A stretch of 64,000 nt of DNA from Pseudomonas capeferrum (GCF_013523055.1 NZ_JAAMQM010000005.1:62001-126000); one strand, 5' to 3'. Positions 55,605 through 64,000 are shown, numbered from the stretch's first letter. Notes: generated by a model not told the origin, from the sequence alone. Numbers and translations: made by a program.

Positions 55605-57446
55605 CTACAGACCCTCGAGCATGGCCTTGTTGCGCACCGCACCCTTGTCGGCACTGGTCGCCAGCAGGGCGTAGGCCTTGAGGGCAGTGGTGACCTTGCG
55701 AGGACGTGCCTCGACCGGTTTCCAGCCTTTCTTGTCCTGCTCGATACGGCGATGCGACAGCTCCTCGTCGCTGACCAGCAGGTTGATCGAACGATTGGGA
55801 ATGTCGATCAGGACCTTGTCGCCATCGCGCACCAGGCCGATCGCGCCGCCGGCGGCCGCCTCGGGCGAGGCGTGGCCGATCGACAGGCCCGAAGTGCCGC
55901 CGGAGAAACGGCCATCGGTCAACAGCGCGCAGGCCTTGCCCAGGCCCTTGGACTTCAGGTACGAAGTCGGGTAGAGCATTTCCTGCATGCCCGGGCCACC
56001 TTTCGGGCCCTCGTAGCGAATGATCACGATGTCACCGGCCTTGACCTCGTCGGCAAGGATGCCGCGTACGGCGCTGTCCTGGCTTTCGAAGATCTTCGCG
56101 TTGCCTTCGAACACATGGATCGACTCGTCGACGCCGGCGGTCTTCACCACGCAACCGTCCATGGCGATGTTGCCGTACAGCACGGCCAGGCCACCTTCCT
56201 GCGAATAGGCATGCTCGAAGCTGCGGATGCAGCCGTTGGCGCGGTCGTCGTCCAGGGTGTCCCAGCGGGTCGACTGGCTGAACGCGGTCTGGGTCGGGAT
56301 ACCCGCCGGGCCTGCCTTGAAGAACTCGTGCACGGCAGGGTCGTCGGTCTGGGTGATGTCCCACTTGGCGATCGCTTCCTCCATGCTCGGGCTGTGCACG
56401 GTCGGCAGGTCGGTATGCAGCAGGCCGCCGCGGGCCAGCGAGCCGAGGATGCTGAAGATGCCACCGGCGCGGTGCACGTCTTCCATGTGGTACTTCTGGA
56501 TGTTCGGCGCGACCTTGCACAGCTGCGGCACCTTGCGCGACAGGCGATCGATGTCGCGCAGGTCGAACTCGATCTCGCCTTCCTGAGCGGCGGCCAGCAG
56601 GTGCAGGATGGTGTTGGTCGAGCCGCCCATGGCGATGTCGAGCATCATGGCGTTCTCGAACGCCTTGAAGTTGGCGATGCTGCGCGGCAGCACGCTGGTG
56701 TCGTTGTCGCCGTAGTAGCGCTTGCACAGCTCGACGATGGTGCGGCCGGCCTGCAGGAACAGCTGTTCGCGGTCGCTGTGGGTGGCCAGGGTCGAACCGT
56801 TGCCCGGCAGTGCCAGGCCCAGGGCTTCGGTCAGGCAGTTCATCGAGTTGGCCGTGAACATGCCGGAGCAGGAGCCGCAGGTAGGGCAGGCGCTGCGCTC
56901 GTATTCGGCGACCTTCTCGTCGGACGCGCTGGAGTCGGCGGCGATGACCATGGCGTCGACCAGGTCCAGGCCATGGCTGGCCAGCTTGGTCTTGCCGGCT
57001 TCCATCGGGCCGCCGGAGACGAAGATCACCGGGATGTTCAGGCGCAACGCGGCCATCAGCATGCCGGGGGTGATCTTGTCGCAGTTGGAGATGCAGACGA
57101 TGGCATCGGCGCAATGGGCGTTGACCATGTACTCCACGGCATCGGCGATGATCTCGCGGCTCGGCAGCGAATAGAGCATGCCGTCGTGGCCCATGGCGAT
57201 GCCGTCATCGACCGCGATGGTGTTGAATTCCTTGGCCACGCCACCGGCGCGTTCGATCTCGCGGGCGACCAGCTGGCCCAGGTCCTTCAGGTGCACATGG
57301 CCGGGTACGAACTGGGTGAACGAGTTGGCGATGGCGATGATCGGCTTCTTGAAGTCGTCATCCTTCATCCCGGTGGCACGCCACAGGGCACGGGCGCCGG
57401 CCATGTTGCGGCCATGGGTGGAAGTCTTGGAACGGTAATCAGGCAT
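55605..57446 (-). CDS. ilvD: Dihydroxy-acid dehydratase
   Basis: A 613-residue iron-sulfur enzyme dehydrating dihydroxy acids in valine, isoleucine and leucine synthesis. Cluster ligands appear in [11 protein letters not shown] and in [35 protein letters not shown] at the start and [18 protein letters not shown] near the C-terminus are characteristic. Length is that of the standard enzyme. The convergent or adjacent genes are unrelated. It closes the conserved folA-ilvD block. Confidence 0.96.
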   Translation of the reverse strand: MPDYRSKTSTHGRNMAGARALWRATGMKDDDFKKPIIAIANSFTQFVPGHVHLKDLGQLVAREIERAGGVAKEFNTIAVDDGIAMGHDGMLYSLPSREIIADAVEYMVNAHCADAIVCISNCDKITPGMLMAALRLNIPVIFVSGGPMEAGKTKLASHGLDLVDAMVIAADSSASDEKVAEYERSACPTCGSCSGMFTANSMNCLTEALGLALPGNGSTLATHSDREQLFLQAGRTIVELCKRYYGDNDTSVLPRSIANFKAFENAMMLDIAMGGSTNTILHLLAAAQEGEIEFDLRDIDRLSRKVPQLCKVAPNIQKYHMEDVHRAGGIFSILGSLARGGLLHTDLPTVHSPSMEEAIAKWDITQTDDPAVHEFFKAGPAGIPTQTAFSQSTRWDTLDDDRANGCIRSFEHAYSQEGGLAVLYGNIAMDGCVVKTAGVDESIHVFEGNAKIFESQDSAVRGILADEVKAGDIVIIRYEGPKGGPGMQEMLYPTSYLKSKGLGKACALLTDGRFSGGTSGLSIGHASPEAAAGGAIGLVRDGDKVLIDIPNRSINLLVSDEELSHRRIEQDKKGWKPVEARPRKVTTALKAYALLATSADKGAVRNKAMLEGL

Positions 57447-57734
57447 GAAGCACTCCTGGCGGCTGAATCAGGTCACAAAAAGGGGAGTGAGCTTCTCTTG
57501 TCCTTTGTGCCGAAGGCCGGTTGCCGCTGGCACGGATGAGGCCGAAACACCGCGGGATCGCCGCATGCTCGGCCAGAGCTCATAAACCCGCCGGGGGATG
57601 TCTGGCGATGAATAGGCCGATTCTACACCCCTGACGCGAGGAAGGAATGACGTTATAGATGGCTGGCGGGCCGAGTGCCTGATTTTGCGCGCCCGGCATT
57701 TACTCGATGCCTGTGGCGCGACCTGGTCCTTTGT

Positions 57735-57950
57735 AGGAGCTGGCTTGCCGGGACGCCGGACCGCCTGCGATCGAGCCCAAAGGGCTCGCCTGGCAATGCT
57801 GTAGCTTCTACCACCTCGGTGGTTGTGGATACGCAGATTGGCTGCGCTCGATATAACCATCACTACCGTGCCAGGTGAGAGTTCTTTATTACCAGGCGAG
57901 CCCAAAGGGCTCGATCGCAGGCGGTCCGGCGTCCCGGCAAGCCAGCTCCT
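57735..57950. repeat. 63-bp inverted repeat with REP-like arms
   Basis: The left arm 57735-57797 (AGGAGCTGGCTTGCC ... CTCGCCTGGCAAT) and right arm 57888-57950 are complementary at 59 of 63 positions; the differences are AAA in both small loops and one change in ATTGCCAGG/ATTACCAGG. Each arm contains CGAGCCC-AAA-GGGCTCG. The 90-bp centre has no recognised feature. The CTCGCCTGGCAAT ends point inwards, opposite to the element at 46349-46478. Confidence 0.85.
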
Positions 57951-58178
57951 GCCGGATGCCGTGTAAGCCAGAACATCGGTGTTATACCCAGTTTCTCAGG
58001 TGTGCATGGACCCTGTAAGAGAGCTTCGCATGCGCCATAGAATCTCCTGCGGAGTGGGAGCGGGTTTCATCCTTCGCAAGTTCAGTAGCACCCGGTACTT
58101 CATCATCCATAGCGGCCTGACGGCCTCGAAAAATTTCAGAGTTCTAGACTTTGGGAAGTATCCCACGCGCTCTGCAGA
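57951..58178. other. Gene-free stretch before the structured leader
   Basis: No supported gene. A 69-codon minus-strand frame (57996-58205) overlaps the hairpin at 58179-58200 and matches nothing known to me. 57447-57734, upstream of ilvD, is likewise without a recognisable gene. Confidence 0.5.
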
Positions 58179-58200
58179 CCTTTCCGTGTTGTAGGAAAGG
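58179..58200 (+). terminator. Hairpin just upstream of the structured leader
   Basis: CCTTTCC (58179-58185) and GGAAAGG (58194-58200) pair perfectly across an 8-nt loop. It could insulate the following transcription unit or be part of its promoter region. Confidence 0.4.
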
Positions 58201-58240
58201 TTCATCAGTCTAGTTTCCTGGGGTCGTCATGTCGGCGATC

Positions 58241-58414
58241 GGGTGTGAGAGCCCGCTTCTAGACCTGATGGCAGCTTTGTCATGGCAGCCGTGCGCGGGC
58301 AGACTTCGGTCTGGCCGGGTTCCTAGGTCTCCGGTCTCTCACCCCGCGTATGGCTGCCACCCAATCCTGTGAGAGGGAATGGGGACAGCTCCTGTTCGAC
58401 CTAGGAGTTTCGCC
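58241..58414 (+). promoter_or_regulatory. Structured 5' leader RNA with pseudoknot potential and an anti-Shine-Dalgarno arm
   Basis: Perfect pairings seen in the 174 bases before the small gene: TGAGAG (58246-58251) with CTCTCA (58336-58341); GCCCGC (58251-58256) with GCGGGC (58295-58300); CAGAC-TTCG-GTCTG (58300-58313), a UUCG tetraloop; TGGCAGCC (58283-58290) with GGCTGCCA (58352-58359), which crosses the first two as a pseudoknot; and TCCTAGGTC (58321-58329) with GACCTAGGA (58398-58406), which covers the ribosome-binding site TAGGAG. A second TGTGAGAG (58368-58375) can compete for the same CTCTCA. Control of translation is inferred. Confidence 0.55.
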
Positions 58415-58690
58415 ATGAAAAGATCGTCTCCGATCCTCCGCGCGCCACCACCCCCCCGCAAGATCATCCGCGCCCCGTATCTCACTATCCACTGCAGCCT
58501 GACGCCTTCGGACTCCCTGGCCTACGCCAGCGAGCTGCTAAGCGATATCTTCGAGACCACTGACGGCTATCGCCATGCCAACGAGCCGAGACCGAGCATG
58601 CTGGCCGATGTACTGCGTTCGGCCGAAACGGCCAAGGCGCTGATCGAGCATGCCCTTGCCAAGCTGCAGGCCTCTGAGCGTCAAGAGTGA
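58415..58690 (+). CDS. Small DUF6124-like protein
   Basis: A 91-residue cytoplasmic protein. The N-terminus is basic and proline-rich (RAPPPPRKIIRAPYL) and the C-terminal half is helical (SDSLAYASELLSDIFETTDG and AETAKALIEHALAKLQ). It resembles small Pseudomonas proteins annotated DUF6124, which I recall as often lying next to DUF3077 genes, as here. TAGGAG at 58402-58407 supports the ATG at 58415 and is the sequence the leader can mask. Function unknown. Confidence 0.65.
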   Translation: MKRSSPILRAPPPPRKIIRAPYLTIHCSLTPSDSLAYASELLSDIFETTDGYRHANEPRPSMLADVLRSAETAKALIEHALAKLQASERQE

Positions 58691-58694
58691 TGGC

Positions 58695-58990
58695 ATGAAC
58701 GAAGCTCCAAAGGCCCAGAGAGCCAAGACGGTCGGCATAACGGGTTTCATCAGGACCCTGGACCCGCCGATGGAGCTGTTCCGCATCAACCCAGGTGTCC
58801 ATTTGACTATGCGCTGGAACAGGCTTCGACCCTGATGGGGTGCATACACAAGCTCGCCGGCGTTGTCGATGAAGATGGCCACATGATCTGGGCCGCCTAT
58901 TACCTGAGCGGCCTTGCCAAGGCGATCCTCGCGGATGTGGAAGTAGGAAGGATGCGAGTCGAGCGAGAAGAGGGCGGTCTGAAAGGCTAG
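58695..58990 (+). pseudogene. DUF3077-family gene with single-base frameshift
   Basis: From ATG 58695 the frame reads MNEAPKAQRAKTVGITGF then LFRINPGVH and soon meets a stop (about 58833). The continuation lies in another frame, from about 58802: FDYALEQASTLMGCIHKL, HMIWAAYYLSGLAKAIL, ending at TAG 58988-58990. Joined as NPGVP-FDYALEQAS the protein is a normal DUF3077 member of about 98 residues. One C appears to be missing near 58799-58801 (GTGTCCATTTG instead of GTGTCCCATTTG). It is either a true pseudogene or a sequencing error. It starts four bases after the preceding stop. Confidence 0.8.
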
Positions 58991-59004
58991 AGCGTGCAGT
59001 GCCA

Positions 59005-59041
59005 CCTCGCTCCAGTCTCTCAGGAGAAGGCTGGAGCGAGG
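59005..59041. terminator. 11-bp hairpin between the DUF3077 gene and the carnitine operon
   Basis: CCTCGCTCCAG (59005-59015) and CTGGAGCGAGG (59031-59041) are perfect complements with a 15-nt loop. It lies between convergent transcripts (15 bp from the DUF3077 stop, 31 bp from the thioesterase stop). Just to the right is a short GCAGT repeat (59045-59060). Confidence 0.65.
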
Positions 59042-59071
59042 CGGTGCAGTGCAGTGCAGTGTCGGCCTGCT

Positions 59072-59545
59072 TCAGGCCACTGGCAGCCCTATCACCCGCC
59101 CGATACAAGCGGCGGGCGGCAGGTCTTGCTGTTGCTCCTTCAACTCCCGCAAGCGCTGGATGCTCGGCGCACTGAACGGCGTCGACCTCGGTCCTGCCAG
59201 ATCCACGTGCAGCAGCATCTGTTCACTGGCCGCCAGGGGCTCTTCGAACCCCGTCCGGTGGAGGCTGTGGTACAGGTGCAGCCGCTTGCGATCGAAGCCC
59301 AGGATCTGCGTCTGCACCCACACCTCCGTGCCGAGCTTCACCTCATGCAGGTAGTTGATGTGCGCCTCCAGGGTAAATAGCGAGGTGCCACTCTGGCCAC
59401 GGGTGTCGGCGTCCAGGCCGATGCGCTCCATCAGCGCATCGGTGGCGTAGCTGAAGATCAGCAGGTAGAACGCATCGCGCAAATGCCCGTTGTAGTCGAC
59501 CCAGTCTTCCTGGATCGACGCGCGGTAGGTCATCAGTGCCGGCAT
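59072..59545 (-). CDS. cdhB: Thioesterase of carnitine catabolism (betainyl-CoA thioesterase type)
   Basis: A 157-residue hotdog-fold thioesterase. The active region is IQEDWVDYNGHLRDAFYLLI and the central strand reads SLFTLEAHINYLHEVKLG. In Pseudomonas carnitine operons this enzyme hydrolyses betainyl-CoA to glycine betaine and CoA. The start at 59545 is supported by GAGGTG about six bases upstream; the frame extends to 59566, inside cdhA. It follows cdhA by 10 bp and is the last gene of the operon. Confidence 0.83.
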   Translation of the reverse strand: MPALMTYRASIQEDWVDYNGHLRDAFYLLIFSYATDALMERIGLDADTRGQSGTSLFTLEAHINYLHEVKLGTEVWVQTQILGFDRKRLHLYHSLHRTGFEEPLAASEQMLLHVDLAGPRSTPFSAPSIQRLRELKEQQQDLPPAACIGRVIGLPVA

Positions 59546-59555
59546 CGCTATCACC

Positions 59556-60521
59556 TCAATCGCCAAAGGACATGCCGTGGCGGGCTTTGCTGTCCTTCAC
59601 CGCGGCCATGACCGCCAGCAGCGTGTCATCACGGTAGCGCTCCAGCGCGGCGATGCTGCGTTCGCCCTGCTGTTCGCGAGTCCCTTCGACCACTTCGTCG
59701 ATCAGCCGGTCGGTGAGCTGCGGCGCTGGCAGGTAGGTCCAGGGCAATTGCAGGGCCGGACCGAACTGCTGCATGAAGTGACGCATGCCGGCATCGCCAC
59801 CGGCCAGGGTGTAGGTCAGGAAGGTGCCCATGAACGACCAGCGCAGGCCGGCACCGAAGCGGATCGCGTCATCGATCTCGCCGGTGGTGGCCACGCCGTC
59901 ATTGATCAGGTGCAGCGCCTCGCGCCAGAGCGCTTCGAGCAGGCGGTCGGCGATGAAGCCGGGGACTTCCTTGCGGACATGCAAGGGGCGCATGCCGAGG
60001 GCGGCATAGATGACTTTCGCCGCCTCGATGGCTTCGGGCGCGGTGCGCTTGCCGCCGACGATTTCCACCAGCGGCAACAGGTAGACAGGGTTGAAGGGAT
60101 GGCCCACCACGCAGCGTTCAGGGTGAGTGGCGGACTCGTAGAACTCGCTGGGCAGCAGGCCCGACGTACTGCTGGCGATGATGGCGTCGGGCCTTGCCGC
60201 GGCGCTGATCCTCGCGTGCAGATCCAGCTTGAGGTCCAGGCGTTCCGGGGCGCTTTCCTGGATGAAGTCGGCCTCGCGCACGCAGGCTTCGACAGTGTCC
60301 ACGAAGCGCAGTCGATCCTGCGTCGCACCGGGCGCCAGGCCCTGTTTCTCCAGGGCTGACCAAGCGTTGGCGACACGAGTGCGCAGGGCCTGCTCGGCGC
60401 CGGGCGCCGGGTCCCAGGCGATCACATCCAGGCCATGGGCGAGGGCGCGGGCGACCCAGCCGCTGCCGATGACGCCACTGCCAAGCGCGGCGAAGGTCTT
60501 GATCTTGGTGATGAAGGGCAT
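59556..60521 (-). CDS. cdhA: L-carnitine dehydrogenase
   Basis: A 321-residue NAD-dependent dehydrogenase of the 3-hydroxyacyl-CoA dehydrogenase fold, oxidising L-carnitine to 3-dehydrocarnitine. The Rossmann motif is [18 protein letters not shown] near the N-terminus. The [11 protein letters not shown] and catalytic-His region [20 protein letters not shown] follow. The C-terminal helical domain ([20 protein letters not shown]) completes the fold. Encoded between cdhC and cdhB on the same strand. Not fused to the thioesterase, unlike some other bacteria. Confidence 0.9.
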   Translation of the reverse strand: MPFITKIKTFAALGSGVIGSGWVARALAHGLDVIAWDPAPGAEQALRTRVANAWSALEKQGLAPGATQDRLRFVDTVEACVREADFIQESAPERLDLKLDLHARISAAARPDAIIASSTSGLLPSEFYESATHPERCVVGHPFNPVYLLPLVEIVGGKRTAPEAIEAAKVIYAALGMRPLHVRKEVPGFIADRLLEALWREALHLINDGVATTGEIDDAIRFGAGLRWSFMGTFLTYTLAGGDAGMRHFMQQFGPALQLPWTYLPAPQLTDRLIDEVVEGTREQQGERSIAALERYRDDTLLAVMAAVKDSKARHGMSFGD

Positions 60522-60539
60522 GTCGAGCTCCTGAAGGTT

Positions 60540-61424
60540 TCAGCGGCGCTTGAGGTTCATTTTTTCGCGACCCTCGGCCGGGGTGAGGACGCGGGCACCG
60601 AGGCGGCTGACGATCTCCACCGCGCGCTCGACCAACTGGCCGTTGCTGGCCAGGACGCCCTTGTCCAGATAGAGGTTGTCTTCCAGGCCGACCCGCACGT
60701 TGCCGCCGAGCAACACCGCCTGTGCCGCCATGGGCATTTGCATGCGGCCGATGCCGAAGCCGGCCCAGGTTGCGTCGAGGGGGAGGTTGTCGACCATGGC
60801 CTTCATGGTGGCGGTGTCGGCCGGCGCGCCCCAGGGGATACCCAGGCACAGCTGGAACAGCGGGTCGTGCAGCAGGCCTTCCTTGATCATCTGCTTGGCG
60901 AACCACAGGTGGCCGGTGTCGAAGATCTCAAGCTCTGCCTTTACGCCAAGCTCGGTGATGCGCCTTGCGCCGGCGCGCAGCTGGCTGGGGGTAGACACAT
61001 AGATACTGTTGCCATCGCCAAAATTGAGGGTGCCGCAATCGAGGGTGCAGATTTCTGGCAGCAAGGCTTCGACATGGGCCAGGCGCTCCAGCGGACCGAT
61101 CAGGTCGGTGCCGGGGCCGAATTCCATCGGCGTCTCGCCTGCGCCGATTTCCAGGTCTCCGCCCATGCCTGCGGTGAGGTTGACGATGATGTCGATGTCG
61201 GCCTCGCGGATGCGCTCCATGACTTCTCGATAGAGGCTGACGTCGCGGCTGAAGCGGCCGGACTGCGGGTCGCGGACGTGGCAGTGGACCACGGTGGCGC
61301 CAGCCTTGGCCGCCTCGACGGCGGCGGCGGCGATCTGTCGTGGGGTCACGGGTACCAGGTGGCTCTTGCTGGCAGTATCGCCGGCGCCGGTCAGGGCGCA
61401 GGTGATGATGACGTCGTGGTTCAT
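60540..61424 (-). CDS. cdhC: 3-dehydrocarnitine cleavage enzyme (BKACE family)
   Basis: A 294-residue zinc-dependent beta-keto acid cleavage enzyme. It condenses 3-dehydrocarnitine with acetyl-CoA to yield betainyl-CoA and acetoacetate. Motifs are [13 protein letters not shown], zinc ligands in [36 protein letters not shown] and [17 protein letters not shown] 61424 was chosen over 61445, where AAGG would abut the start. Located between the binding-protein gene and cdhA; a lone REP element lies upstream. Confidence 0.9.
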   Translation of the reverse strand: MNHDVIITCALTGAGDTASKSHLVPVTPRQIAAAAVEAAKAGATVVHCHVRDPQSGRFSRDVSLYREVMERIREADIDIIVNLTAGMGGDLEIGAGETPMEFGPGTDLIGPLERLAHVEALLPEICTLDCGTLNFGDGNSIYVSTPSQLRAGARRITELGVKAELEIFDTGHLWFAKQMIKEGLLHDPLFQLCLGIPWGAPADTATMKAMVDNLPLDATWAGFGIGRMQMPMAAQAVLLGGNVRVGLEDNLYLDKGVLASNGQLVERAVEIVSRLGARVLTPAEGREKMNLKRR

Positions 61425-61464
61425 GGCACACATCCTTGGAAACATGTCTGGGAGATCGGCGGTG

Positions 61465-61502
61465 TTCGCTTCGCGGGCAAGCCCGCTCCCACAGGGTCCG
61501 GT
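61465..61502. repeat. Single REP element inside the carnitine operon
   Basis: TTCGCGGGCAAGCCCGCTCC followed by CACAGGGTCCGG is a canonical P. putida-type REP, unpaired, between caiX and cdhC. It may stabilise the caiX message or dampen read-through into the catabolic genes. Confidence 0.85.
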
Positions 61503-61542
61503 AACGAACCCTGGGCGAGTGTCTATTTCATAGCCGGGACGG

Positions 61543-62487
61543 TCAGTTGGCGGTGAGCTTGAGGTTGTCGGCAGCCGGCTTGCCGTCGAAGGTGGTTACC
61601 CCTTCGAGCCAGCGCGCCTTGTCCTCCGGATGGTCCTCGAGCCACTGGCGAGCGGAGTCGAGTGGGTCCTTGTGGTCGAGCAGCGGCTGCATCATGCGGC
61701 TCTCGTCCTCGGCGTTGAAGTTCAGGTTGGCCAGCAGGCGGTGAGCATTGGGGCAGCGTTCGGCATAGTCCGGGGCGGTCACCGTCCACACCGTGGCGCG
61801 CCCTTCTTCGGGGCCGAGAGCGTCCTGGCTGTCACCCAGGTAGACCATGTCGATGTTGACGTTCATCGGGTGCGGCGCCCAGCCGAAGAACACCACCGCT
61901 TGCTTGCGCCGCACGGCCCGGTCGACCGCGGCGAGCATGCCGGCTTCGCTGGATTCGACCAGCTGGAACTTGCCCAGGCCGAACTGGTTCTTGGCGATCA
62001 TCGCCTTGATCTGCGTGTTGGCGCCCGAGCCTGGCTCGATGGCGTAGATCTTGCCGCCCAGCTCCTTCTCGAACTTGTGGATGTCAGCGAAGCTTTTCAG
62101 ACCCTTGTCGGCCAGGTATCTGGGCACCGCCAGGGTTGCCCGCGCGTCTTCGAGGCTCGGCTTGTCGAGCACCTTGACCTGTTTGGCATCGACGAACGGC
62201 GTGATGGTCTTGGTCATGATCGGGTTCCAGTAGCCCAGGAACATGTCCAGGCGCTGGTCGCGAATGCCGGCGAAGATGATCTGCTGCGAGGCGCTGGTCT
62301 GCTTGGTCTGGTAACCCAGGCCGTCGAACAGCAGCTGGGCCATGGCGCTAGTAGCGATCACGTCGGTCCAGTTGACCACGCCGAGACGAACGTTCTTGCA
62401 GACCGCGGGCTCGGCGGCGAGCAGGGGAGTACTGAGGGTGGCGCTGATGACTAGCGTCAGCACGCTGCGGCGGATCAAGCTGTGCAT
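61543..62487 (-). CDS. caiX: Carnitine/betaine-type periplasmic binding protein
   Basis: A 314-residue periplasmic binding protein of the OpuAC/ChoX family. The signal peptide is about residues 1-24 (ending PLLA). [52 protein letters not shown] and [17 protein letters not shown] supply the aromatic cage residues expected for quaternary ammonium ligands. It is the first gene of the carnitine operon and delivers carnitine to a distant (CbcWV-type) ABC permease, since none is adjacent. Confidence 0.85.
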   Translation of the reverse strand: MHSLIRRSVLTLVISATLSTPLLAAEPAVCKNVRLGVVNWTDVIATSAMAQLLFDGLGYQTKQTSASQQIIFAGIRDQRLDMFLGYWNPIMTKTITPFVDAKQVKVLDKPSLEDARATLAVPRYLADKGLKSFADIHKFEKELGGKIYAIEPGSGANTQIKAMIAKNQFGLGKFQLVESSEAGMLAAVDRAVRRKQAVVFFGWAPHPMNVNIDMVYLGDSQDALGPEEGRATVWTVTAPDYAERCPNAHRLLANLNFNAEDESRMMQPLLDHKDPLDSARQWLEDHPEDKARWLEGVTTFDGKPAADNLKLTAN

Positions 62488-62639
62488 GGTGGCTCCTCCA
62501 ACGGCAGTACGTTCTTGTTATGGTGAGCGGCCTCTGCGGACCGTGCTGCCTAAGATACGCGGCCGACGCAGTGGAAAATCGCACGCTGGCGACCCAGACT
62601 AGCACTCAAGCGACCAGTCTCTTCGAGGATGCCCAGGCG

Positions 62640-63605
62640 ATGTCCGACGCGATCCACTTTCTTCTGCTGCCCGGCTTTTCCGCGATGGGTTTCATTTCGG
62701 CGCTCGAGCCGCTGCGGGTGGCCAACCGCTTTCATGCCAGCCTGTACCGCTGGCGCGTGCTGAGCCTCGATGGCGGGCCGGTGCAGGCCAGCAATGGCAT
62801 GTCGGTGAACGCCGATGCAGCGTTGGGCGCGGTGGAAAGAGGGCGCATGCTGCTGGTAGTGGCCGGTTTCGAGCCCCTGGCCGCTTTCACCTCGGCCTTG
62901 CAACAGAGCCTGCGCCGTCTCGACCATGACGGCGTGATACTCGGCGGCATCGACACCGGTGCCGTGGTGCTGGCAGAGGCTGGGCTCCTCGACGGCCACC
63001 GGGCGACCGTGCACTGGGAGGCGCTGGAGGCCTTCAAGGAAAGCTATCCCCGCCTGGAAGTGACCCAGGAGCTGTTCGAGATCGACCGGCGGCGAATCAC
63101 CTGCGCGGGCGGCACGGCGTCGATCGACCTGATGCTCGACCTGATCGCCCAGGCGCACGGCAGCGAGCTGGCGGTGCAGGTCTCCGAACAGTTCGTGCTC
63201 GGCCGTATCCGTCCGCGCCAGGATCATCAGCGGATGCAGATCGCCGCGCGCTACAACATCAGCAACAAGAAGCTGGCGCGGGTGATCGGCGAGATGGAAG
63301 GCAATACCGAGCAGTTGCTCAATACGCAGGTGCTGGCCGACAGCGTGCAGGTCACGCGGCGGCAGCTGGAGCGATTGTTTCGCCTTTATCTGCGCGACAC
63401 CCCGAGCGGCTTCTACCTGCGCCTGCGCCTGGACAAGGCGCGCCAGCTGCTGCGTCAGACCGACATGAGCGTGCTGGATGTGAGCCTGGCCTGCGGTTTC
63501 GAGTCGGCGTCCTACTTCACCCGCTGCTACCGAGCGCGCTTCGAGCGTTGCCCGCGGCAAGACCGGCGGGTGCCAACGAGCGTTTCAACGGCCTTTGAAC
63601 AGTAG
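62640..63605 (+). CDS. cdhR: Carnitine catabolism regulator, GATase1/AraC family
   Basis: A 321-residue transcriptional activator. An N-terminal class-I amidotransferase-like domain (about 5-175, FLLLPGFSAMGFISALEPLR and GGIDTGAVVLAEAGLL) is followed by an AraC/XylS DNA-binding domain (about 215-310, VTRRQLERLFRLYL and VSLACGFESASYFTRCYR). The start at 62640 fits homologues such as P. aeruginosa CdhR, although the frame is open to 62520. It is divergent from caiX and should activate the operon when carnitine is present. The 3' end overlaps the convergent DUF3010 gene by 21 bp. Confidence 0.87.
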   Translation: MSDAIHFLLLPGFSAMGFISALEPLRVANRFHASLYRWRVLSLDGGPVQASNGMSVNADAALGAVERGRMLLVVAGFEPLAAFTSALQQSLRRLDHDGVILGGIDTGAVVLAEAGLLDGHRATVHWEALEAFKESYPRLEVTQELFEIDRRRITCAGGTASIDLMLDLIAQAHGSELAVQVSEQFVLGRIRPRQDHQRMQIAARYNISNKKLARVIGEMEGNTEQLLNTQVLADSVQVTRRQLERLFRLYLRDTPSGFYLRLRLDKARQLLRQTDMSVLDVSLACGFESASYFTRCYRARFERCPRQDRRVPTSVSTAFEQ

Positions 63606-64000
63606 CGCGCAGGCGCTCTTGTAGGCCTCGTGCTGATACTTGTGCAGTGACGCGGGCGGCTCGATGGCGTGCTTGCGCACCTGCGCGCCGAGGGTTTGCG
63701 GTGAAAGCAGTTGCACCTCGCAGCCTTCGAGCAGCTGCAGGATGCCCTCGAGCTTGAAGGTCACCGGGCCACCGGCGAACTCACCCTTCTTGCCGCGCTT
63801 CTTGATCGCCACCTTGTCGATGTGGTGTTCGCGCACCAACGCCTGGATCTGGCGGGCGAAGGCCTTGACCTGGCCTGCGTCCTCGTCGTCCTCCAGGCCG
63901 AGCTTCTTGATCGCCGGCAGGACGTGGCGGGGCAGGCCTTCTTCAAGGGTGACTACTGCGAGCATCAGCTCGCTGCCTTTGATCTCGATACCGCAAATAT
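63585..64000 (-). CDS. DUF3010-family protein (5' end beyond window)
   Basis: At least 138 residues of a DUF3010 protein. The frame runs through an internal ATG at 63965 and on to the window edge, reading ICGIEIKGSELMLAVVTLE, which is the conserved N-terminus. The first one or two residues are outside the window. Other features are the lysine-rich IKKRGKKGEFAGGPVTFKLE and a C-terminal KYQHEAYKSACALLF. Function unknown, possibly an RNase H-like fold. It overlaps the cdhR 3' end by 21 bp. Confidence 0.83.
   Translation of the reverse strand, partial: ICGIEIKGSELMLAVVTLEEGLPRHVLPAIKKLGLEDDEDAGQVKAFARQIQALVREHHIDKVAIKKRGKKGEFAGGPVTFKLEGILQLLEGCEVQLLSPQTLGAQVRKHAIEPPASLHKYQHEAYKSACALLFKGR

Noticed and set aside
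55521..57539. 672-codon plus-strand frame opposite ilvD
   Set aside because: ilvD on the minus strand has all cluster ligands and full length; the opposite frame has no family match.
57996..58205. 69-codon minus-strand frame near the junction region
   Set aside because: It overlaps the 58179-58200 hairpin, has no recognised domain, and its codons do not resemble the neighbouring genes.
58538..59005. 155-codon minus-strand frame opposite the small-protein genes
   Set aside because: The plus strand carries a DUF6124-like gene and a clear (frameshifted) DUF3077 gene, so this is an antisense shadow.

Overview
The window is chromosomal DNA of a fluorescent Pseudomonas, most probably of the P. 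putida / P. entomophila group. This rests on high GC content, Pseudomonas-type gene order (rpiA-ilvA, HAD phosphatase-rppH-ptsP, lgt-thyA, folA-ilvD), Pseudomonas-specific families (OscA, DUF3077, CadR/CadA, CdhA-CdhC) and many REP/REPIN palindromes. All assignments come from reading the translated sequence and from family knowledge; no database search was run. About 58 intact or window-truncated protein genes and one frameshifted gene are described. No tRNA, rRNA, CRISPR, prophage or transposase gene was recognised.

Region 1 (1-9030) is a polyamine locus. A divergent glutamate-putrescine ligase-type gene is cut by the left edge, followed by spuB, the aminotransferase spuC, two paralogous periplasmic polyamine-binding proteins, and the ABC ATPase and two permeases. 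Together they import putrescine/spermidine and start their degradation. Region 2 (9130-10044) is a tandem array of ten 81-82 bp REP-like units enclosed by a 44-bp inverted repeat. Region 3 (10212-15429) is a two-adaptor RND efflux operon of TriABC layout.

Region 4 (15540-22543) is a sulfur-starvation block: oscA, the sulfate transporter sbp-cysTWA, an RBBP9-type hydrolase, a trimmed sigma-54 activator-like ATPase without a GAFTGA motif, and an orphan MetQ-like binding protein. Region 5 (22625-29784) holds mostly single genes: an Ntn-type acylase, a hexapeptide acetyltransferase, a thioredoxin-like protein, hydrolases, a 2OG-Fe(II) oxygenase, a DUF523 protein and a shortened amino-acid-binding protein. 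Region 6 (30522-45201) is core metabolism: serA divergent from the D-2-hydroxyglutarate dehydrogenase that recycles its by-product, a FAH-family hydrolase, two SdiA-regulated-type propeller proteins, rpiA, ilvA, an HAD phosphatase, rppH, ptsP, a TANGO2-like gene, a TSUP permease and lgt.

Region 7 (45220-57446) contains thyA, the cadR/cadA cadmium-zinc resistance pair with its MerR-type operator, a GTPase/DUF2868 membrane pair, folA, a cystine symporter, a small secreted protein and ilvD. Region 8 (57447-58990) is a repeat-rich junction. It holds a strikingly structured leader RNA whose arms can pair with the ribosome-binding site of a small gene, which is followed by a DUF3077 gene broken by one missing base. 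Region 9 (59072-63605) is the L-carnitine catabolic operon (caiX-cdhC-cdhA-cdhB) with its divergent AraC/GATase-type activator cdhR. A DUF3010 gene runs off the right edge.

The most unusual material is non-coding: the 82-bp array, several composite palindromes built around REPINs, and the leader RNA at 58241-58414.
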